Shown piece by piece: positions 58,060-64,000 of a DNA stretch of 64,000 nucleotides. The stretch is from Rhodosporidiobolus odoratus (taxonomy: Eukaryota > Basidiomycota > Microbotryomycetes > Sporidiobolales > Sporidiobolaceae). The notes below the pieces were generated by a model. The model worked only from the letters and a program-made list of their open reading frames with translations. It was not told the origin of the DNA and did no database searches. Position 1 is the first letter of the stretch; the number at the start of each line of letters is the position of its first letter. The DNA is taken from the NCBI GenBank assembly GCA_034387635.1, contig JAOANU010000004.1, positions 1,054,001-1,118,000 on the forward strand, read 5' to 3'. The translations under genes were made by a program, and so were the position numbers.

Positions 58060-60184
58060 TTACGAAGGTTCCCGTTCCCGCGCCGGCTGAATATGAATGC
58101 TCGAGTGCGACGGAATGTCCTCAACACGGTGGTAGCCGTTGAGGTTCTTGTGCAAGGTAATTTGGAAGACGGAAGCACCACCTTGACGCGAGGTGATGAC
58201 GGAGGAAGCGAGGAAGTAGAGCCAGATCTGCAGGCGCGACGAGGATATCAGGTCAGCGGGAGAGGCTGCCGGAAGGAGAGCAGAAGTGGGACGTACGCGG
58301 TAGAGCTTCTCGCCGTAAGCGGCGACGGCCTTGTCCTTGTTGGTGATCCAGTTTTCGTACCAGCGGTGGAGGGTGGCGGAGTCTGCGGAAGTTCATCGTC
58401 AGCATCGCTCGCAGCTCTGACTCCAGTCGTGCTCTTCCAGGAGAGTCGAGGAAAAAACCCACAGTGGACACCGAGAACATCGACGTTGGTGACCTCGAAA
58501 CCAACACCCTCGAGGCGACCGATAACCCAGTTCAGAGCGCACGAAGCGTCCGCGCCCGGGAAGACATACTTGTTCATGAAGAGACCCCTATGACGCCAAT
58601 TCGAGGTCAGAGACGAGGATTGGGCTACAAGAGGGTAATGGGCCTACCACTGGAGGTCCTCGTATTGCCAATGAGGACGGATACCCGCAACCTGGAAGAC
58701 AAGGATACCATTGTCGTCGAGGAGGTTGTAGACGTCGCGAAGGAAGGTGTTGTAGCGGCGGATACCGACGTGCTGTTACAGGATGCCGGTAAGCAATGGC
58801 GAGTCTACATCAAGCAGGTTACCATCGAGGGCCAGGCTAAGAAGGGTACGAGAACAGACCTCGGCCATCTCGAGCGAGACAATCTTGGTGAACCGGCGAG
58901 TCCTGTCGAGGTCACGGAAGTCGGTGCGGAGAATGCGAGCCTTGTTCGAGTCGACACCGTTGTCGGCAATCCTCTTCGTGCCAAACTCGGCCTGGTTCTT
59001 GGACAAAGTAACACCAGTAGCGTCGCAGCCAAAGTTCTTGGCAGCGTAGGTGACGAGCGTTCCCCAGCCGCAACCGATGTCGAGGAGGGTGTCTTCGGGC
59101 TTGAGCTGGAGCTTGTGGCAGACAAGAGCGAGCTTGTTGTCTTGAAGTTCTTCGAGAGTCTCTTTGCGGTTGATGTCGCGGATGACACCCGAAGTGTAGA
59201 TCATGCGAGGTCCGAGGAACCTTCGAGCGGAAGAAACACGTGAGAAGGTCCTTCGAGAGAACGCGGCCAGTACAGCAGTGTGCTGAAAAGACACGTACCA
59301 TTCGTGGAAGTCGTCACCGCGGTCGTAGTGGTCAGTGACCTGCTCCTCGTCCTGACCGGCCGAGTGGAAGATGACATCGGGAACGAGGACCGTGAGAACG
59401 TATTTCATGAGCTCGACGGTCATGGGGAAGGACATCCAGTCGTGACGCCATTCAAGAAGCTCGAGCATGTCACCTGCGTGCCAAAGAGGTCAGCTTATGA
59501 GGGTACAGGTGAATGCGAAGGCGGAAGCGAGCAGGAATGTACCCTTGATGTCGATTTTCCCCTCAAAGTAGGCGTCGTGAAAGACCTGCATGGGGATCTT
59601 CTTCTGACCATTGTACTTGGCCTTGAGCTCGGGGTCTTTGATGACGATGTACTCCTCAATGTCCTTGCCTGGGAAAAGTCCCGAATCGCGAACGCGGACG
59701 TTGGCGCGACTCATGAGCATCCAGTAGGCGACGGTGGTAGGAAGACCGGTGAGGATGAGGAGCAGGACATAGGTGGTACGGAAGGAGAAGTAAGGGACGA
59801 AGCGGGATAGGAAGTAAGGGACGAGGAGGACGGCGGCTGCGAGTTGGAGGTTGGAGAAGGAGCCGTTGCCCTCAACGGGAAGGGGTGCATTCGCAATAGC
59901 CTGACGGTTTGTGACCTTGAGTCCAACCTTTGGGTCGTACGTCGCCCTAGGAGAGTGGGGCGGGTCAGTAAAGAGGTCAGTTGGCAGTGCGAAGGTGATG
60001 CTGGGGTACGAGAGCGAGTATTGCACGGAGGAAAGGCGGTCCAGCGGTGACTTACAGCTAGAGAGCTGTAGTATACGGTGTAGCTGTATATGACTCACAT
60101 GATTGAGGTGAATAGACAGGCGAGGACAGACGGACACGACGAGAAGCGACGGAGATGAGAAAGTTGGCTGCGACTCCGCTTCAT
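58060..60184 (-). CDS. Sphingolipid C9-methyltransferase (CFA-synthase-like)
   Basis: Adds the C9 methyl branch to the sphingoid base of fungal glucosylceramides, using SAM. Two membrane segments (LQLAAAVLLVPYFLSRFVPY and FRTTYVLLLILTGLPTTVAY) precede the catalytic domain. Motifs are YDRGDDFHEWFLG, MIYTSGVI, LLDIGCGWGTLVTYAAKNFG (SAM site), GVTLSKNQAEFG and IVSLEMAE. Later come FVFPGADASCALNWVIG and NVDVLGVHYSATLHRWYENW. The end is PARERE then PS and a TAA at 58060-58062. This TAA overlaps a good splice donor (TC then GTAAGC), and splicing there would end the protein SLVV. Translation may start at 60184 (MKRSRSQLSHLRRFSS). It may instead start at an ATG formed across an intron (60099-60100 plus 59946), giving MATYDPKVGLKV. 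Both are in one frame. Confidence 0.88.
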
Positions 60185-60307
60185 CGCGACAGCCCCTGTA
60201 GGAGTAACACACACTGCTGAAACACATCTACGACAGCGACTGGGTCACCACGCACTTGCGCAACTCCTCCCCTCAAGTTCGACGCAACCTTCTCTCGACT
60301 AAATTCC

Positions 60308-60319
60308 TTATAATTAATT
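60308..60319 (+). promoter_or_regulatory. TATA-like element upstream of deoxyhypusine synthase
   Basis: TTATAATTAATT lies about 55 bp before the start codon, in a divergent promoter of about 190-270 bp. It stands out in GC-rich surroundings. Its role is inferred from position only. Confidence 0.4.
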
Positions 60320-60371
60320 CCTCTCGGCAGCTCTGTCTCCGTCACCCACCTTCTCATACGCGCACACAGTC

Positions 60372-61815
60372 ATGGCAGCAACATCAGCAGCAGCCGACGC
60401 AGCCAAGGCCGCCGTCTTCGTTCAGTCCGAAGACTACAACGGCACTCGCATCAAAGGTCCCGATTTTAACCAGCCGCACGACCTCGACGCCCTCTTGAAA
60501 AGCTACGAGACAATCGGATTCCAGGCGAACGGGCTGGCGAGGGCGATGAAGCTCATCAACAAGATGGTACGCCGCATGTCTCTGAGCGTTTCTGCTTTTC
60601 CTCCCTTCGTCTTTGTCTTGTCTGCCCTTCCCTCTCCACAAAGTCGGCCGAGCCGAGGCTGACACACCGCTCTGCAGCGAACATGGAGGCTTTCCGATGA
60701 ACCCATCAACCCGGATCTCATGACCGAAGAACACGACCCAGCAATCCGTGCCGACACCAAATGCTCCATCTTCCTCGGCTACACTTCCAACCTCGTCTCC
60801 TCCGGCCTTCGAGAAGTTATTCGCTTCCTCGTCCAGCACAAGTACATCTCCTGCCTCGTCACCACTGCCGGCGGGATTGAGGAAGACTTGATCAAATGCC
60901 TGGGACCAACTTTCTTGGCGCCCAAGGGCGAGTTCAGCATGGAGGGAGCGGGGTTGCGGCGAAGAGGACTGAACCGGATTGGGAACTTGCTCGTGCCGAA
61001 TGACAACTACTGCAAGTTTGAGGACTGGGTGATGCCTATTCTGGATCAATTAGTCGAGGAGCAGGAAACGGGGGACAAGGTGCGGTGGACGCCGAGTAAG
61101 GTGATTGATCGGTTAGGGAAGGAGATCAATGACGAGAGTTCGATCTTGTACTGGGCGCACAAGGTACGCCCCTTCCCTGCCACTTCGCCTGCTCTTCTCC
61201 GCTCACTCAGCTCGTCATCCAGAACCAAATACCGGTCTTCTGCCCTGCCTTGACAGACGGTTCTCTCGGCGACATGATGTACTTCCATACTTGTCCGTCC
61301 TCCCCTCAGCCCCCATGTCTCCTCCTGAGACTGACCAGACCTCCCTTCCTCGCAGACAAAACGGAAACGCCCCTCAACATCGACATCGTTGGTGATATTC
61401 GGCGACTTAACGACCTATCTATCAAGAGCAAAAAGGCGGGGATGATTATCCTCGGTGGGGGAGTCTGCAAGCACCAAATCGCCAACTCGATGCTTTTCGT
61501 GCGTTCTCTCGAATCTTCCCCCCCCCCCCCGGCCCACCTCGCCTCAAGCCTCAGTCCTTTCCCAGTCTGACCTTGTCTTCCCGCGTGCAGCGCAACGGCG
61601 CCGACTTCTCCGTCTACATCAACACAGGACAAGAATTCGATGGTTCCGACTCGGGCGCCCGACCAGACGAAGCCGTTTCGTGGGGCAAGATCCGTATCGA
61701 TGGGGAGAGCGTCAAGGTCTATGCGGATGCTACGCTGGTGTTTCCGCTCGTGGTGGCTGGGACGTTCGGGAAGGCTCATTGGGATGCGCAGCGAGCGGGT
61801 GAGGAGCGGAAGTAG
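60372..61815 (+). CDS. DYS1: Deoxyhypusine synthase
   Basis: Makes deoxyhypusine on eIF5A from spermidine with NAD, needed for translation. The start [20 protein letters not shown] leads to [20 protein letters not shown] and [16 protein letters not shown]. After an intron come [57 protein letters not shown] and the tail of that exon, SSILYWAHK. Then [50 protein letters not shown] and [19 protein letters not shown] follow. The active-site Lys is in [10 protein letters not shown]. The end [16 protein letters not shown] fits the family. Five introns are present, one holding a run of 13 C (61518-61530). Length and all motifs are normal. Confidence 0.95.
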
Positions 61816-62036
61816 ACGGATGCGCAATCATAGAGCGTTGTCACATTCTCTTACCTGCCGGCTGTTTCGGCTCGGGGGTGCTCGCAGTCGCGGCACAGTG
61901 ACGTGCCGGGAGAAGCCTGGGCAGAGTGGGAACCGAAAGGGGCGAACGAGCTTGTTCCCCTTCCTGCTGGTCTGGCATCCCTAGCTTTTCAACTCAAGCG
62001 CGATACAACAGAGTATAGAGAATGCATATCCACGGT

Positions 62037-64000
62037 CTACGCCTCGCTCAACAAAGAAGAAGTGGAAGCAGGGCCCGGTTGCTTGACCGAGAAGAGTCGG
62101 ATCTCCTCCATCTTGCTTTCTGCACCGCGGAACAGAACGTCTCCTTCGACGGGCAGGAACTGGGGCAGGGAATGAGAGGTCAGGTCGAGACCGGACGACA
62201 GTGCTTGAGGAATCGAAGAGGAGGAGGATAACAAGGTAAGAAGGAAGGAGGACGCACGCCTTCGAGCTTGGAAGTCGATCGGAGTAGCTTAAGCTCTCCC
62301 GCCTTCTTCGAGTGTCGCTGCAGGATTTCGATGACGCGGTCGAGCGAAATGTAGTCTATGCGCAGAAGCAGCGGGATAAGTCAACGAAGATGAAGATTAG
62401 GAATGGTGGCAAGTGCGCACCGGTAAGAGCCCTCCTCGGCTGAACCTGAAGAGCGTGCTTGGCATCCAGGCTAGCGTCGAGGACTGCAGAGTGCGCTCCT
62501 TCCGACAGAGTGACGCGGACAGATAGCTCTTTCGCGTCGCCCTTGGATCGCTCGTAGACTTCGCAACTGACGACGAGAGAACAATCATCAGCACATGGTG
62601 ATGCTCGGCGAGGGTGTGAGAAAGGGAAAGACCGCACGAGATGTAAGACATGTAGTCGAGCTCCGGGGTGTGCTGCATCGTGATGGGCAAGTCGGACAGG
62701 GTGACGAGGTTGACGAGGGTGTGACTGCAGGGCGAAAAAGGATCAGTCAGTGGGCCACGTACACCTGAACGAGTAAAGTCACGCACATGTGGGACTCCTT
62801 TGTGAAGTAGAAGTTGGCAGAAGGGTGTTCGGACTCCTTCGTCTCCTGCAAGTTGCGAATGATTTGCTGCAGGAGCGGCAGACTCGTGAGAAGGCCAATA
62901 ATCTCCTTCTCCGACCGTTCGATACCATATTCCTGCGGCGCAACTACATTCGAAGCAGATGGTCAGCGGGCGTCTGTGAGGGTGCAAGATGGGCGCCTTA
63001 CTGAGGTCGAAGAGTAGCTTCGCCCGCTTGTAAAGCTCTCGAAGCTGACGAGGCGGTCCCCCTGCTGCAGCACTCTCGAGCGTGGAACGACTGTCGACTG
63101 ACGAAGGCCGGCTTCCGTTCTTGGTGAAGATGGTCTCGAGGAAGACTCGGCTGTGGCAAGGGAAGCATTTAGTCCCTCAGCAGAGAGCGTAGGAAGGGCG
63201 GGACTGACTTGTGTAGCGCGTCATACTTCAGCGAATCGTACAGCTCCGATACTCGCGATGGGTCGAACTTGTCGAGACTGACATCGCACCAATCGGCGAA
63301 GATACCTTCCCACCGTTCTGCACAGTGACGAGGAGTCAGTTTCAGCCTCAATGCATGCAAAATATGGAGCCTACCTCGGAACAGGTACGGGTACTCGCCA
63401 CAACACCATCTGGGCTGAATCTTCTCGACCGCGAGCGTCTCCCAGTTCTCGTTTAGGACGGCTCGCAAGCTCTTCATCAACTCGATAGTCTCCTTCACGA
63501 CCTGCAGAGACACAGCTAGTCAGTATTTGACCGGTAGACGGATAGAGGAGACTGACGCACCTCGAAAGGCTCCTTCTCATGCGGCCAAGCGAATTCTGGG
63601 CGAACGTGAAGACCGGGTCGGCAGAGCGACTTGAGCTTTTTCTTCACCTTCTCCATCTGTGCCAAGTCAAGGAGGCGAAATCTCAGCGCAGAGCAAAGGG
63701 CGTCGAACCAGCCGGGATTGGCCTACCTCGTCTTTCGCAGCGCTTGAGTCGTCGAGGAGATCCTTCCTGATAATGAGCTGATGGGTTTGCTGCTTCTCCG
63801 GCGTAGACCGTTCCCTCTCATCCAGGAAAGCACTGTGATTGTCGAGGGGTCAGTCAGCGGCACCGAAATGGCAGCAATGGGCGCAAGTCACTCACGTAGT
63901 GAAGATTTCGGCTGTCGCGACCACGCGGCGTCTGCGGAAACAGTAGGCTAGCTCGTTACTCATCCCTATCACTGACTGTCGAGGAGCCGAAGTACGCACT
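62037..64000 (-). CDS. VIP1: Vip1/PPIP5K inositol pyrophosphate kinase, C-terminal part
   Basis: Only the 3' part is in the window; the 5' part lies beyond 64000. The visible exons encode the histidine-acid-phosphatase-like half that follows the kinase in Vip1/Asp1/PPIP5K proteins. The markers are KDLLDDSSAAKDEMEKVKKK, LHVRPEFAWPHEKEP, WCCGEYPYLFR, ERWEGIFADWCDVSLDKFDP, RVSELYDSLKYDALHN, LYKRAKLLFDLIAPQEYGI and HTLVNLVTLSD. The conserved MQHTPELDYMSYIS comes near the end. A C-terminal module follows (CEVYERS, LSVRVTLSEGAHSAVLD) with a disordered tail ending SLLSEA. These enzymes control inositol pyrophosphates that signal phosphate status and growth form. Exons are short with introns of about 60-80 nt. 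The edge is cut at 64000. Confidence 0.85.

Noticed and set aside
1..64000. tRNA, rRNA, CRISPR array or transposon
   Set aside because: I saw no cloverleaf-type A/B boxes, no rRNA-like blocks, no regularly spaced repeats, and no transposase, reverse transcriptase or terminal repeats. A tRNAscan-SE or RepeatMasker run would settle this.

Overview
This window is nuclear DNA from a fungus, most likely a basidiomycete yeast of the Sporidiobolales (Rhodotorula/Rhodosporidium/Sporobolomyces type). That placement is inference. It rests on high GC with strong C/G preference at third codon positions, very dense short introns (about 60-150 nt, GT-AG, ending CAG or TAG), gene spacing of only a few hundred bases, and gene content. 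Content includes a Jen1-type carboxylate permease, a GT69 mannosyltransferase, a group III hybrid histidine kinase, a sphingolipid C9-methyltransferase-like protein and a Vip1-type kinase/phosphatase. I see no rRNA, tRNA, CRISPR array or intact transposon. Almost all genes are split, so I rebuilt the models by joining exons across splice sites. Outer coordinates run from start codon to stop codon.

Layout. 1-8 kb: a two-finger C2H2 regulator (+), nicotinate phosphoribosyltransferase (-), and a carnosine N-methyltransferase-like protein (+). 8-18 kb: a WRN-like 3'-5' exonuclease (+), a Jen1-like monocarboxylate transporter (+), and a large disordered basic protein of unknown function (+). 18-23 kb: a mitochondrial PPR-like protein (-), dynamitin (-), and a stand-alone phosphopantetheinyl transferase (+) that shares a 142-bp promoter with dynamitin. 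23.5-27.7 kb: three small membrane proteins with low-complexity tails; two are convergent and share the same tail motif. 28-36 kb: 1-Cys peroxiredoxin (-), AMMECR1-domain protein (-), CAP59/CMT1-type mannosyltransferase (+), and a membrane-anchored acyl-protein-thioesterase-like hydrolase (-). 36-43 kb: a Bye1-like PHD/TFIIS/SPOC transcription factor (-) and a Rab4-type GTPase (-). 43.2-44.4 kb: a broken, catalytically dead relative of the 8-11 kb exonuclease. 45.8-55.2 kb: a membrane SGNH hydrolase (-) and a Nik1-type histidine kinase with six HAMP units (-). 56.2-56.8 kb: a small CxxC protein whose first intron holds a run of 50 C. 58-64 kb: sphingolipid C9-methyltransferase (-) divergent from deoxyhypusine synthase (+), then the 3' part of a Vip1/PPIP5K gene (-) that runs off the window.

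The genes do not form one pathway; this is ordinary fungal housekeeping and signalling content. The most unusual points are the exonuclease relic, which keeps splice positions while losing its active site; the repeated EWxPGDxIRF motif it shares with its intact relative; sense-strand poly-C tracts in introns; a start codon cut by an intron and a stop codon overlapping a splice donor in the methyltransferase gene; duplicated HAMP exons; and neighbouring convergent genes that share an NQGGYN tail motif.
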